Notes: generated by a model not told the origin, from the sequence alone. A stretch of DNA of 64,000 bases from Paenibacillus jilunlii (GCF_900102965.1 NZ_FNGM01000001.1:646344-710343); one strand, 5' to 3'; counted from the stretch's first letter, positions 1 through 9,064 are shown. Made by a program: numbers and translations.

Positions 1-46
1 AGGAAAGTCTCCTACCGTACGGCATGAATTGATGGGAGGGTTAAGG

Positions 47-127
47 ATGAAATTTTACACGTTCAAGCTGCCAAGATTTTTGGGAGGTTTTGTTAAAGCG
101 ATTTTGAACACATTTCAGAAAAGCTGA
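47..127 (+). CDS. spoVM: Stage V sporulation protein M (26 aa)
   Basis: This 26-residue ORF begins MKFYTFKLPRFLGG and ends FQKS, an almost residue-for-residue match to the SpoVM family, an amphipathic peptide that recognises the convex forespore membrane and anchors the spore-coat ATPase SpoIVA. The central helix-breaking proline (residue 9) and the FLGG segment are present. A GGGAGGG ribosome binding site lies 6 nt before the ATG, and a hairpin terminator follows 28 nt after the stop. Its position next to rpmB and fakA is the usual location in Bacilli. It is the main evidence that the organism forms endospores. Confidence 0.95.
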   Translation: MKFYTFKLPRFLGGFVKAILNTFQKS

Positions 128-154
128 GGACGGAATAGAACAGCAAACATGAAA

Positions 155-186
155 AAAAGCACCTTACATATGTAAAGGGTGCTTTT
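155..186 (+). terminator. Rho-independent terminator after spoVM
   Basis: An AAAAGCAC/GTGCTTTT stem with an inner TTACATATGTAA palindrome is followed by a short T run. It ends the spoVM transcript. Confidence 0.8.
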
Positions 187-192
187 TGCTTC

Positions 193-292
193 AAATATAA
201 GACTTTATATGCTTTGCGCTATAAAGTATCCTTCTATTTCTCGCTGAAACGGATACCGTCTATTTAAGGACGGTATGGCCGTTTCCACTTGA
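193..292. repeat. 100-bp hairpin repeat, copy A
   Basis: This non-coding segment is homologous to positions 25417-25518. Shared blocks include ATATAAG, TTTATATGCTT, CGCTATAAA, CGCTGAAA, GGATACCGTC and TTCCACTTGA. Its 3' half folds into a hairpin (ACCGTC against GACGGT, with outer AAACGG against CCGTTT). It lies between the spoVM terminator and the 3' end of rpmB, so it may also act as the rpmB terminator on the minus strand. The family is not identified. Confidence 0.75.
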
Positions 293-327
293 TATGAGAT
301 ATCGCTAGGTCTCAGAATAATCCAAGA

Positions 328-516
328 CTAAACGCGTTCAACTTTGCCGGCTTTCAAAGCACGGGTGCTGACGTACACGCGTTTCGGTTTGCCGTTCACG
401 AGGATACGGACCTTCTGAACGTTAACTCCCCAAGAGCGGCGGTTGCGGTTGTTCGCATGGGATACATGGTTGCCGCTGCCCGGTTTCTTGCCAGTTACAG
501 TACATTTGCGGGACAT
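328..516 (-). CDS. rpmB: 50S ribosomal protein L28
   Basis: The 62-residue basic protein matches bacterial L28 over its whole length: [21 protein letters not shown] at the N terminus and [20 protein letters not shown] in the C-terminal half. It is a structural component of the large ribosomal subunit. Only one cysteine is visible, so this is the zinc-free form without paired CxxC motifs. An AAGGAGG site sits before the ATG on the minus strand and a good sigma-A-type promoter lies at 565-594. It is transcribed divergently from fakA. In many Bacilli an Asp23/YloU gene stands between rpmB and fakA; none is present here. Confidence 0.96.
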   Translation of the reverse strand: MSRKCTVTGKKPGSGNHVSHANNRNRRSWGVNVQKVRILVNGKPKRVYVSTRALKAGKVERV

Positions 517-564
517 AGATTACACCTCCTTGTTACTTACACCTGCGTAAAACAATACTTAAAT

Positions 565-594
565 ATAATATCACAGCAAAATTTGCTTCGTCAA
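565..594 (-). promoter_or_regulatory. Sigma-A-type promoter of rpmB
   Basis: On the minus strand TTGACG (-35) and TATTAT (-10) are separated by 18 nt, about 50 nt upstream of the rpmB start codon. Confidence 0.6.
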
Positions 595-707
595 CCGCTT
601 CAAAAACATTTATTTCTTTTGGCTCTTATAGTACAATATAGATTAGTGTATTATGTCCAGTTAATCATAGAATTGATTAGGCATGAAGTTAGGAAGGGGA
701 ATCCTCA

Positions 708-2486
708 TTGAGTAAGCGTTCTATAGACGGAACAGATTTTACCGCAATGGTACTGGCCGGAGCGGAGAAGCTGCAGCAGCATGCAGAGCACGTCAATTCC
801 CTGAATGTATTTCCGGTCCCGGATGGGGACACAGGTACAAACATGAATTTGACGATGACCGCAGGCGCGAACGAATTGAAAAAAAATAATACTGGCTCAG
901 TAGGCCAATGTGCAGGAGTATTATCCAAAGGTCTCTTGATGGGGGCACGGGGGAACTCCGGCGTTATTTTGTCACAGCTGTTCAGAGGCCTTGGACGGTA
1001 TGCAGCCCAATATGATGAATTGAACACGCAGCAGTTCGCAGCAGCGCTGCAGACCGGAGTGGATACAGCATACAAAGCGGTGGTCAAGCCGGTAGAGGGA
1101 ACGATACTTACTGTCGCCAAGGAAGCTGCCAGACATGCAGTCTACTACGCGCGGCGTACAACGGATGTTACAGAGCTGATGACCGAAGTCCTGGCCAGAG
1201 CCAAAGAAGCGCTCGCTAACACACCGGAGCTTCTGCCTGTGCTCAAGCAAGTGGGCGTTGTTGACTCCGGCGGTCAGGGTCTGGTTTACATTTATGAGGG
1301 TTTTCATCAGTATCTGACAGGCAGCGCCGGTACAGCGGTGCCAGCGCCGGTACAGGGACAAGCCCCTGCTGCAGCACCGCCCGCGGCGGTGTTGACCAAA
1401 CATGAGAACGTATTGTCCTCCGTGCAGTCGTCTGCGCAATCACAGCTGTCTACGGAAGACATCGAATTTCTATACGATATGGAATTTTTTATTAACCGGC
1501 TGCTTGGCAGCCCCGCCAAAGCGGATTTTGATGAGGAGTCGTTTCGGAAAGCGTTGTCAGTTAATGGAGATTCCATTATTGTCATTTCGGATGATGAGAC
1601 CATCAAGGTCCATGTCCATTCCAAGACTCCGGGCGAGGTCCTCAATCTGGCGCTGCAATATGGTGAAATTACGCAGATCCATATTCTTAACATGCGGGAG
1701 CAGCATCGCGATCTGCTGACCGCCGGCATGGATATTGCGCCGATGCCAGAGCTGTTTGCGGATATTCCGCAGGAAGCGAGCAGCGTTCAGGCACCGGCGG
1801 TTCCACCTGCAGATGATATGGCACAGTACGGATTCATTGCCGTATCTTCGGGTGAAGGCATCTCTGATATTTTCCGCAGCCTCGGCGTGGATGCCATTCT
1901 GTCCGGCGGACAGACGATGAATCCCAGCACGGAGGATTTCGTTAACGCGATCTCGTCGATTTCAGCAAAGCATATCTACATCCTGCCTAACAACTCGAAC
2001 ATTGTGCTTGCGGCTCAACAGGCCAAGGAGCTGCTAGAGGGCGAACGTGAGATAACCGTGATTCCAAGCAAAAGTATCCCGCAGGGCATTGCCGCCGCTT
2101 TTGCCTTTCAGGAGGAAGATGCGGTTGATGCCAACACCAGCAACATGCTGGAGGCGATCACCCAGGTTAAATCGGGACAGATTACCAATGCGGTCCGTGA
2201 TACGGTTATTGAGGAGCTGGAGATCAAATCCGGGCAGTATATCGGGATAGCCAATTCGAAGATTGTATCCGCTGCGGATGATCTGCTGGCGGCCAGCCAG
2301 GCACTGTTGGTAAGCATGCTGGAGAATGGTGATGAGATTGTTACCGTATTAACTGGAGCTGAATCTGAGGATAATGTTACTGAAGCGCTGGAAAACTGGC
2401 TTGCAGAAGCCTATCCTCAGGTGGAAGTAGAGATCCACAAGGGCGGCCAGCCGCTGTATTATTATCTTTTTTCCGTTGAACCCTAG
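708..2486 (+). CDS. fakA: Fatty-acid kinase catalytic subunit FakA (DAK2 domain, YloV-like)
   Basis: The 592-residue protein starts at a TTG behind AGGAAGGGGA. Its N-terminal DAK2/DhaL-type nucleotide domain carries the metal-binding NVFPVPDGDTGTNMNLT segment (about residues 33-49) and GARGNSGVILSQ (79-90). The C-terminal half matches the FakA family, which phosphorylates acyl chains held by a DegV-type FakB partner for use in phospholipid synthesis. An Ala/Pro-rich linker (about 210-230) makes it somewhat longer than the usual ~550 residues. The next gene encodes a DegV protein, so the kinase and its carrier are adjacent. Function is assigned from family knowledge. Confidence 0.92.
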   Translation: MSKRSIDGTDFTAMVLAGAEKLQQHAEHVNSLNVFPVPDGDTGTNMNLTMTAGANELKKNNTGSVGQCAGVLSKGLLMGARGNSGVILSQLFRGLGRYAAQYDELNTQQFAAALQTGVDTAYKAVVKPVEGTILTVAKEAARHAVYYARRTTDVTELMTEVLARAKEALANTPELLPVLKQVGVVDSGGQGLVYIYEGFHQYLTGSAGTAVPAPVQGQAPAAAPPAAVLTKHENVLSSVQSSAQSQLSTEDIEFLYDMEFFINRLLGSPAKADFDEESFRKALSVNGDSIIVISDDETIKVHVHSKTPGEVLNLALQYGEITQIHILNMREQHRDLLTAGMDIAPMPELFADIPQEASSVQAPAVPPADDMAQYGFIAVSSGEGISDIFRSLGVDAILSGGQTMNPSTEDFVNAISSISAKHIYILPNNSNIVLAAQQAKELLEGEREITVIPSKSIPQGIAAAFAFQEEDAVDANTSNMLEAITQVKSGQITNAVRDTVIEELEIKSGQYIGIANSKIVSAADDLLAASQALLVSMLENGDEIVTVLTGAESEDNVTEALENWLAEAYPQVEVEIHKGGQPLYYYLFSVEP

Positions 2487-2517
2487 GTAGACACTTTACT
2501 CCTTATATAGTCTCATG

Positions 2518-2566
2518 CAGAAGCGCTGCGGTGTTCCTGACCAAGTGAGCGTATGGCGCTTCTGTC
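2518..2566. other. Intercistronic inverted repeat between fakA and degV
   Basis: CAGAAGCGC and GCGCTTCTG form a 9-bp stem around a loop of about 31 nt. No T run follows, so it is not a classical terminator. It may stabilise or process the mRNA. Confidence 0.35.
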
Positions 2567-2591
2567 CAATCATAGTTAGGGGAGGTATACC

Positions 2592-3452
2592 ATGAATCGT
2601 ACCGTAATCGTCACCGACAGCACTTCCGATATCCCGCCGTCCATGGCCGAAGCTTTGGGCATCGAGGTCGTTCCATTGACCCTGATGTTCGGCGAGGAAG
2701 CATTCCGGGATAATGTGGATATGACACCGGAGCAATTCTATGAACGGCTTCCCCGTTCCACTTCCTTGCCGACTACCTCTCAGCCGTCACCGGTTGAGTA
2801 TATGAATGTATATCAGGGTATTCTGGAACGTTATCCGGGATGCCGCATCCTTTCTTTTCATATTTCCTCGGGTCTCAGCGGCACGTATCAATCGGCTGTT
2901 CTGGCTAAATCCATGCTGGAAGAGAAGGGGGAGCCGATCACCGTTGTAGATTCACTTTCCGCTTCCTATGGATTCGGTTTTATGGTGGTCGAGGCGGCAC
3001 GGCTGGCTGCGGAAGGACATAGCCCGGAGGACATCCTGGCACAGGCAGAGCGTCTCCGCCAGTCCCGCAAGCTGTATTTCCTGGTCGATACGCTGGAATA
3101 TCTGCAAAAGGGCGGCAGAATAGGCAAAGCCTCCGCTTTTCTGGGAACGCTGCTGAACATCAAACCGATCCTGTCAATTGATGCGGAAGGAATCATCTAC
3201 GCGGTCGAGAAGGTTAGGGGCCGCAAGAAGGCAGTAGCCCGCATGATCGAGCTGTTCAAACAGGATCTGCCGGGTGTGGACAAAATCAATGTGGCCGTGG
3301 GTCATACGGCTGAACCGGCTGCCGGCGAAGAGTTCCTTAAGGAATTGGCCGGGCACTTCACCCTGGAAGAGAAAGTGCTGACGAACGTGGGTCCTGTTGT
3401 AGGGAGCCATGTCGGCAACGGTACTTTAGCCGTATTCATCTGGCCCGCGTAA
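2592..3452 (+). CDS. fakB: DegV family fatty-acid-binding protein (FakB-like)
   Basis: The 286-residue protein has the DegV fold signatures: DSTSD at residues 9-13, TTSQPSP at 61-67 and SSGLSGTYQSA at 92-102, which line the acyl-chain and carboxylate site in this family. FakB proteins hand a bound fatty acid to FakA for phosphorylation; the fakA gene lies 105 nt upstream. A GGGGAGG site precedes the ATG. Length and motif order are normal. Which fatty acid is bound cannot be read from the sequence, and bacteria usually have several paralogues. Confidence 0.9.
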   Translation: MNRTVIVTDSTSDIPPSMAEALGIEVVPLTLMFGEEAFRDNVDMTPEQFYERLPRSTSLPTTSQPSPVEYMNVYQGILERYPGCRILSFHISSGLSGTYQSAVLAKSMLEEKGEPITVVDSLSASYGFGFMVVEAARLAAEGHSPEDILAQAERLRQSRKLYFLVDTLEYLQKGGRIGKASAFLGTLLNIKPILSIDAEGIIYAVEKVRGRKKAVARMIELFKQDLPGVDKINVAVGHTAEPAAGEEFLKELAGHFTLEEKVLTNVGPVVGSHVGNGTLAVFIWPA

Positions 3453-3465
3453 ATAGGGGATGAAC

Positions 3466-5517
3466 ATGGGGATTTCTTTGGATTCAATCGAAGTAAAACA
3501 AATAAATGGCGTGAGCGCTCAAAAGCAAAACGAGCTTCACGCCTTTGGCGTCTTTACAGTCAAGGATCTGCTGGAGTATTATCCATTCCGCTATGATGAT
3601 TTCCGGCCCCGCAGTTTAAGCGAAATCAAACACGGCGACAAAGCGACTCTTGTTGCGAAGGTGATTGGCATCCCGGTACTGCAGCGCTTTGGGGGCAAAT
3701 CCCGGTTGAGCTGCAAAATGGTAGCCGAGCCATGGATGTTCACCGCAACCTGGTTCAACCAGCATTATGTGCGGGAGCAGCTGACAGCCCAGCGCGAAAT
3801 TGTGATTACCGGCAAATGGGATCAAAAGCGGAATGCCATCACCGTGACGGATTATGAATTTACAGACCGGGGAGAAGGTAAGATCGGCACCCTGCAGCCG
3901 GTCTATTCCGTTGGGGGCAAGATTACACAAACCTGGATACGCAAAATAATCAATCAGGGGCTACAGCAATACGGCGAGCTGATTCTGGAAATTCTTCCGC
4001 ATTCCATTATACGGAAATATGATTTCATGTCCCGCAAGCGCGCCATTGCTACGATCCACCGGCCGGAGGATACACGCGAGGGCCAGCAGGGGCGGCGCCG
4101 GATGGTGTATGAGGAGCTTTTTTTGTTTCAGCTCAAGGTACAGGCATTCCGTGTGCTGAACCGCGGCAGGATGGACGGTGTTGTGCATACGGTTGACAAC
4201 GCCACGGTTCGGACTTTTGTCCGCAGCCTGCCTTTTGAGCTGACGGATGCCCAGAAGCGCGTGGAACTGGAAATCCTGCAGGATATGCGTTCACCGTATT
4301 GCATGAACCGTCTTTTACAGGGCGATGTGGGTTCAGGCAAAACCGTACTGGCGGCAATTGCCCTCTATGCCACCGTGAAATCCGGATTTCAGGGGGCGCT
4401 GATGGTGCCCACCGAGATTCTTGCGGAGCAGCATATGCGATCGCTCACCAAGATGTTTGAACCGTTCGGAATTACCGTAGGCCTGCTGACAGGAAGTGTG
4501 ACCGGCCGCAAACGCAAGGACCTGCTGGCTTCGCTGCAAATGGGAATGCTCGATATTGTAGTCGGTACGCATGCCTTGATTCAGGAGGATGTGTTTTTCC
4601 GCGGGCTGGGAATGGTAGTTACAGATGAGCAGCACCGTTTCGGCGTGAACCAGCGCAGTATCCTGCGCCGCAAGGGCTATAACCCGGATGTGCTGACCAT
4701 GACAGCAACGCCTATTCCTCGCACGCTGGCGATTACTGTCTTTGGCGATATGGATGTATCCACCCTTTCGGAGCGGCCCAAAGGGCGCGTGCCGATCATG
4801 ACCTACTGGGTCAAACCTGATCTGATGGAACGGGTGCTGAAGCTGGTTAACCGCGAGGTCGACCAGGGCAGGCAGGCTTATCTGATTTGTCCGCTGATTG
4901 AGGAATCGGAAAAGCTGGATGTGCAGAATGCGATTGACTTGCATATCCAAATGTCGCAGGCTTTTCCCCATTACAAGGTGGGGCTGCTTCACGGGCGGAT
5001 GACCCCCGGGGAAAAAGATGAAGTCATGCGCGCCTTCTACAGCAATGAGATTCAGCTGCTCGTCTCCACGACGGTTGTCGAGGTCGGCGTCGATGTTCCC
5101 AATGCCACGCTGATGATCATTATGGATGCCGACCGCTTTGGATTGTCCCAGCTGCATCAGCTGCGCGGCCGGGTTGGGCGCGGCCAGCACGCTTCCTTTT
5201 GTGTGCTTGTAGCAGATCCGAAGTCCGAGATCGGGCGTGAGCGGATGACGGCGATGACCGATACGGATGACGGCTTCGAGGTATCGCGCAGAGACTTGGA
5301 GCTGCGGGGGCCTGGAGATTTCTTCGGGACCAAGCAGAGCGGGCTGCCGGAGTTCAGGCTGGCGGACATGACCGCCGATTTTGAAGTGCTGGAGCAAGCC
5401 AGGGACGATGCGGCGGAGCTGCTCAAGGAAACAGACTTTTGGACCTCCACTGATTATGCGCCGCTGCGGAGCTATCTGCAGAACGAGCAAATTTTTCAAG
5501 GGGATATCATCGATTAA
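3466..5517 (+). CDS. recG: ATP-dependent DNA helicase RecG
   Basis: This is a full-length RecG of 683 residues. It has the N-terminal wedge/OB domain, Walker A GDVGSGKT (about residue 286), the DEQHRFG box typical of RecG (about 387), and helicase C-terminal motifs including QLRGRVGRG. RecG remodels stalled forks and Holliday junctions. An upstream in-frame ATG at 3460 overlaps the AGGGGA ribosome binding site, so the ATG at 3466 (MGISLDSIEV) is the better start. It follows degV by a few nucleotides and is probably co-transcribed with fakA-degV. A sporulation gene follows. Confidence 0.96.
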   Translation: MGISLDSIEVKQINGVSAQKQNELHAFGVFTVKDLLEYYPFRYDDFRPRSLSEIKHGDKATLVAKVIGIPVLQRFGGKSRLSCKMVAEPWMFTATWFNQHYVREQLTAQREIVITGKWDQKRNAITVTDYEFTDRGEGKIGTLQPVYSVGGKITQTWIRKIINQGLQQYGELILEILPHSIIRKYDFMSRKRAIATIHRPEDTREGQQGRRRMVYEELFLFQLKVQAFRVLNRGRMDGVVHTVDNATVRTFVRSLPFELTDAQKRVELEILQDMRSPYCMNRLLQGDVGSGKTVLAAIALYATVKSGFQGALMVPTEILAEQHMRSLTKMFEPFGITVGLLTGSVTGRKRKDLLASLQMGMLDIVVGTHALIQEDVFFRGLGMVVTDEQHRFGVNQRSILRRKGYNPDVLTMTATPIPRTLAITVFGDMDVSTLSERPKGRVPIMTYWVKPDLMERVLKLVNREVDQGRQAYLICPLIEESEKLDVQNAIDLHIQMSQAFPHYKVGLLHGRMTPGEKDEVMRAFYSNEIQLLVSTTVVEVGVDVPNATLMIIMDADRFGLSQLHQLRGRVGRGQHASFCVLVADPKSEIGRERMTAMTDTDDGFEVSRRDLELRGPGDFFGTKQSGLPEFRLADMTADFEVLEQARDDAAELLKETDFWTSTDYAPLRSYLQNEQIFQGDIID

Positions 5518-5584
5518 TTAGGCACATGCACCGGCTTTCCCTCATATACTGTGAATGATTGGAATATGACAGGAGGTGCTGCGC

Positions 5585-5872
5585 GTGGGCTATCAGCAAT
5601 ATGGAATCAGTCCCCAGCTGGTGGATCGCATCAAGCTGAAGATGAAGAATCCGGCTGTTAAAGAACGAGTGAAGAATATGATCAACGGAATCTCCAAACA
5701 GGAGCTTCAGGACACTGCGGTGGTGCGCAGACTGGTGCGCAAAGCTTCGGCGGTACTGGGGGAAAAGCTGACCTCGGCACAGGAAGAACAAATTGTAAAG
5801 TTTGTAATTGCCCAGAAGATTGACCCCAACAATACATTTCATTTGATCCGGTTATGGGGGATGTTCCGGTAG
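5585..5872 (+). CDS. Stage VI sporulation protein F-like
   Basis: This 95-residue basic, helical protein resembles the SpoVIF family in its central part (VRRLVRKASAVLGEKLTSAQ, then EEQIVKFVIAQK). SpoVIF is needed for late spore-coat assembly in Bacillus. The GTG start at 5585 lies 8 nt after AGGAGG. An in-frame GTG at 5576 overlaps the Shine-Dalgarno and is unlikely. A perfect terminator follows. The assignment rests on partial motif similarity and the recG neighbourhood, which I recall as usual for Paenibacillus; family membership should be confirmed with a profile. Confidence 0.7.
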   Translation: MGYQQYGISPQLVDRIKLKMKNPAVKERVKNMINGISKQELQDTAVVRRLVRKASAVLGEKLTSAQEEQIVKFVIAQKIDPNNTFHLIRLWGMFR

Positions 5873-5918
5873 AGGGCAGCAACTCACGTAATAGAAATGG
5901 CGCAAGCCGGTGTTCATT

Positions 5919-5956
5919 AAAAAGCGTTCCCGCTAAATACAGCGGGAACGCTTTTT
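5919..5956 (+). terminator. Rho-independent terminator after the spoVIF-like gene
   Basis: A perfect stem AAAAAGCGTTCCCGCT/AGCGGGAACGCTTTTT around a six-base loop. It closes the fakA-to-spoVIF block. Confidence 0.92.
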
Positions 5957-6369
5957 GCCTGTTGTAGGGGAAACAATAGAGTCAAAACGGTAGATAGCTT
6001 GAATCTCCCCGGGGGGCAGGGGCAATGGCCCTATTTGCCGGAGCCTACGGACAGAGAAGACGCTATTTTGCAGAAAACTGGCCTTTTCAGGTTGGTCCGG
6101 ACTCAGGAGTCCTTAAATCATTCTTTTGAACCCATAATGGGGGGCAAACGGTAAAATAGTGGTATTTCAGTCCGTCCCTCGTGAAAATGCCTGATCATTC
6201 TCAATAAGGGCTCTCCTGTCCGCATCCTGGCGGATCGAAGCTCTGTGTACACCGGATAGTACTTAACTTGTACATGTACAACAAGCCAAGATTCGCAAGT
6301 TCCACGTTTCTATCCTTCGGCCCATTTGGATTTGTTGAAAATGGATGCTCAGCGCGGAGCCAGTGGCTT
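5957..6369. other. Gene-free stretch
   Basis: No credible gene is seen. It contains the short inverted repeat GGACTCAGGAGTCC (6099-6112) and poly-purine patches. The style resembles Paenibacillus intergenic repeats, but no second copy exists in this window. The converging minus-strand operon ends at 6416. Confidence 0.5.
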
Positions 6370-6441
6370 AATCCCGGAACCGCGCTCACGGTCAATCCGG
6401 GAACCGCGCTTGCAGCTAATCCCGGAACCGGGCAGCCCGCC
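6370..6441. repeat. Three 24-bp tandem repeats at the 3' end of the yitT-like gene
   Basis: Three consecutive 24-bp units begin AATCCCGGAACCG or AATCCGGGAACCG at 6370, 6394 and 6418. The third unit overlaps the last codons of the minus-strand YitT-like gene, including part of its stop codon. Confidence 0.75.
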
Positions 6442-7276
6442 GCCCGCGCCGGGTGGACCGGAAGACGATCTGGCTGTCCTGATCGCAGGTGCGGACGATG
6501 GAAGCCAGTTCTTCCTCTTCCAGCTTGCTTGCGATACAGAACAGGGTCCCGGGCTGGCCCTTGGCGCCTGAAGCACGGATAAGCCTGGCCTCGCGATCCA
6601 GCTTGCGGTAAAGTGCGAGACGGATCTCATCGGGGCGGCTGCTGGTAATCCAGACAGCGCGGGTGTGGGAGAGATCTCTTATGCAGATCCGTACAGCCTC
6701 GAAAGCCAGCAGATAGGCAAGTATGGAATACATAGCTTGATCCCAGCCGAACAACGCGCCACCGCACAATAATATGGCGCAGTTGAAGACCATGATGATG
6801 AATTCAGCCGATTTCGCCGGCCCCTGGCTGAGGAGGGCATAACCCGGATCTCCGGCTCCCCCGCTCATGCCGCCGAAGCGGATGGAAATTCCGATGCCAA
6901 AGCCCAGTGAAAGCCCTCCGGCAATGGAGGCCGTCAGCGGTTCGCCCGTCAGGGACGGGAAACGGTGCAGGGCCAGTGAACCCGCGGTCAGGCAGACTAA
7001 TCCAAGCATCACATAGAGCGCAAAGCGCAGATGAATCTGTCTGCGTGAGATCAGTATAAACGGCAGGTTGAACAAGAACAGGAACAGCCCCAGCCGCATT
7101 TCCGTAGTGTGTGCGAAAAGTGCCGACAGGCCGGCAATTCCGCCGGGAACAAGCTGATGCGGCATCAGAAACAGCTCGAGTCCGACCGCTGCGAGCAGCC
7201 CTCCGGCAATGACACCCAGGATGCGGACACCCATGCGCTGCCGAAGCGGTTTAGCCTTCTTCGTAAGAGTATTCAT
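6416..7276 (-). CDS. YitT family membrane protein (DUF161 plus DUF2179)
   Basis: The 286-residue protein has about five or six hydrophobic helices in its first 200 residues. It carries the YitT-type glycine-rich signatures VPGGIAGLSALF and IRFGGMSGGAGDPGYALL, followed by a soluble DUF2179-like C-terminal domain. Molecular function of the family is not established; membrane transport is often suggested. It lies 33 nt downstream of khtU on the same strand and is probably in that operon. The extreme C terminus is Arg-rich and coincides with a short tandem repeat, so the tail may have been altered by repeat expansion. Confidence 0.82.
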   Translation of the reverse strand: MNTLTKKAKPLRQRMGVRILGVIAGGLLAAVGLELFLMPHQLVPGGIAGLSALFAHTTEMRLGLFLFLFNLPFILISRRQIHLRFALYVMLGLVCLTAGSLALHRFPSLTGEPLTASIAGGLSLGFGIGISIRFGGMSGGAGDPGYALLSQGPAKSAEFIIMVFNCAILLCGGALFGWDQAMYSILAYLLAFEAVRICIRDLSHTRAVWITSSRPDEIRLALYRKLDREARLIRASGAKGQPGTLFCIASKLEEEELASIVRTCDQDSQIVFRSTRRGRRAARFRD

Positions 7277-7309
7277 ATGTTCTCCTCCCTTCCAAGAGAG
7301 AACCGGACA

Positions 7310-8557
7310 CTACTCGTTGTCCGTTGCGGGAGCGGGCTGTCTGGAGGAACGGGCCAGGTGCCGCTTCTCGAATTTAAAAACTTTATCCAGGAGCTTGTAG
7401 ATGGTTTTTGATTCTTTGGTCAGCAGCGGGCCGAGTATGGCGAGAATCAGCACGTACATGGCGGCAAAAGGCTGTAAGATGGCCAGCAGGCCGCCCGCTT
7501 TGCCAAGATTGGCCATGATAATGGAGAACTCGCCTCTGGAGACAATGGTCAGGCCGATGTTGGCGGAAGACCGCGGGCTGAGCCCGGCGCTGCGTCCGGC
7601 CAGCATGCCTGCGGCGAAATTCCCGATCAAAGTAATGATGACTGCGGCAAGTGAGTACCAGAGCGCTTCTCCGCCCAAGGACAGCGGATCAATCGTCAGC
7701 CCGAAGCTGAAGAAGAAGATGGCTCCGAAAAAGTCGCGGAAGGGAATCACCAGCTTCTCGATCCGCTTGACATGTTCGGTTTCGGCGAGCACCAGTCCGA
7801 CGAGCAGTGCGCCGATGGCTTCAGCCACATGGATGGTCTCGGAGAAACCGGATATCAGAAAGAGTGCGGCGAAGATGACAAGCGCAAAAAGCTCACCGGA
7901 GCGGATATTCAGCACCCGGTTCAGCCAGGGCACCAGCTTGCGGCCAATGACCAGCAGCGCCAGCATATACCCCAGCGCGATCAGCGCGGACAGCAGTACG
8001 CCGCCTAAGGAAGACGAGCCGCTGAGCACCAGTCCTGACAGAATCGAAATGTAGACGGCGAGGAAAACATCCTCGAACATAATGATTCCGAGAATCATCT
8101 CGGTTTCTGAGTTGGCGGTGCGCTTCAGATCGACCAGCACCTTGGCGACGATTGCACTGGAGGAGATGGTTGTAATCCCAGCAATAACGAGAATTTCCTC
8201 CAGCGGGAATCCGAGTCCCCAGCCGAGGATAAGCCCTAACGTAAAGTTGATGAGTATATAGATGGTTCCGCCCGAGACAATCGAGCGTCCGGCTTTGACG
8301 AGGCGGCCTACGGAAAACTCCAGGCCCAGATAGAACAAGAGGAAGAGAACACCGATCCGGCCCATGAATTCAATCAGGGCGGCACTCTCGATGAAGCGGA
8401 AGTCCAAATGCCATATTTTGAAGGCATGGGGACCTACGGCCATGCCGATCAGAATGTAGAACGGAATTACGGAAAAACGCAGCTTGGTGGAGATCAGTCC
8501 GGCAAGGGCGATCAGCACCAGGGCGAGGCCGACTTCAAATACGATATAATGATTCAT
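7310..8557 (-). CDS. khtU: K+/H+ antiporter membrane subunit (KhtU/KefB-type CPA2)
   Basis: The 415-residue protein has 12 or so transmembrane helices of the CPA2 sodium/hydrogen exchanger fold. It has GITTISSSAIVAKVL around the unwound helix pair and no fused TrkA domains. That architecture and the adjacent TrkA-C protein match Bacillus KhtTU, a K+ exporter protecting against alkalinity or methylglyoxal. The regulatory subunit gene ends 3 nt upstream, so the two are translationally coupled. Ion specificity is inferred from family and gene pairing. Confidence 0.85.
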   Translation of the reverse strand: MNHYIVFEVGLALVLIALAGLISTKLRFSVIPFYILIGMAVGPHAFKIWHLDFRFIESAALIEFMGRIGVLFLLFYLGLEFSVGRLVKAGRSIVSGGTIYILINFTLGLILGWGLGFPLEEILVIAGITTISSSAIVAKVLVDLKRTANSETEMILGIIMFEDVFLAVYISILSGLVLSGSSSLGGVLLSALIALGYMLALLVIGRKLVPWLNRVLNIRSGELFALVIFAALFLISGFSETIHVAEAIGALLVGLVLAETEHVKRIEKLVIPFRDFFGAIFFFSFGLTIDPLSLGGEALWYSLAAVIITLIGNFAAGMLAGRSAGLSPRSSANIGLTIVSRGEFSIIMANLGKAGGLLAILQPFAAMYVLILAILGPLLTKESKTIYKLLDKVFKFEKRHLARSSRQPAPATDNE

Positions 8558-8560
8558 CCA

Positions 8561-9064
8561 TTAACCACATCCGTTCCGCAGAATGTGTTTGAACTGTTTG
8601 TGCTGATGTCTTTCCCCGGCCGCAACAACGGTGCACTCTGCAGGCAGCACCACTTCCGGACCGGGATTGATGTGTTTTTGATGGTTTTTCTCGATAATCG
8701 CAATAATGGTGACCCCTGCGCGGGCACGGATATCCAATTCACCGATGCTGTGTCCGATGCATTTGAAGTCCTGCTCCAACCGGTACCATTCGATAATCAG
8801 GTCGTCCAGGGCTACCTCGATGGATTCCAGAGCTTTGGGTTTATAGGTGATTCCCCCGACGATAGCGGAGATATACCGCGCTTCATCATCGTCCAATGTA
8901 ATCATGGAGATGCTCTGGTCCGGGTCGTCATATTCAAAGTGGTACAGTTCACGTCTGCCGTCATCATGGACGATCACGACCAGCTTATCGCCGCTGCGCG
9001 TCTGCATCACGAACTTTTTGCCGATTCCCGGCAAATCCGATTCTCTATAATTCATGAAGTTCAA
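8561..9064 (-). CDS. khtT: Antiporter regulatory subunit with TrkA-C/RCK_C domain (KhtT-like)
   Basis: The 167-residue soluble protein begins [18 protein letters not shown] and ends with an RCK_C domain (about residues 80-160, with [19 protein letters not shown]). KhtT proteins bind nucleotides such as c-di-AMP in Bacillus and gate KhtU. The gene immediately precedes khtU in the same operon. No separate KhtS gene is present here. The proposed ligand is family knowledge only. Confidence 0.85.
   Translation of the reverse strand: MNFMNYRESDLPGIGKKFVMQTRSGDKLVVIVHDDGRRELYHFEYDDPDQSISMITLDDDEARYISAIVGGITYKPKALESIEVALDDLIIEWYRLEQDFKCIGHSIGELDIRARAGVTIIAIIEKNHQKHINPGPEVVLPAECTVVAAGERHQHKQFKHILRNGCG

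Noticed and set aside
457..711. 84-codon plus-strand ORF before fakA
   Set aside because: It overlaps rpmB antisense and its promoter, and does not resemble the Asp23/YloU protein expected at this place.
4333..5499. 388-codon antisense ORF within recG
   Set aside because: Shadow of a well-conserved gene on the other strand; no ribosome binding site and no family pattern.
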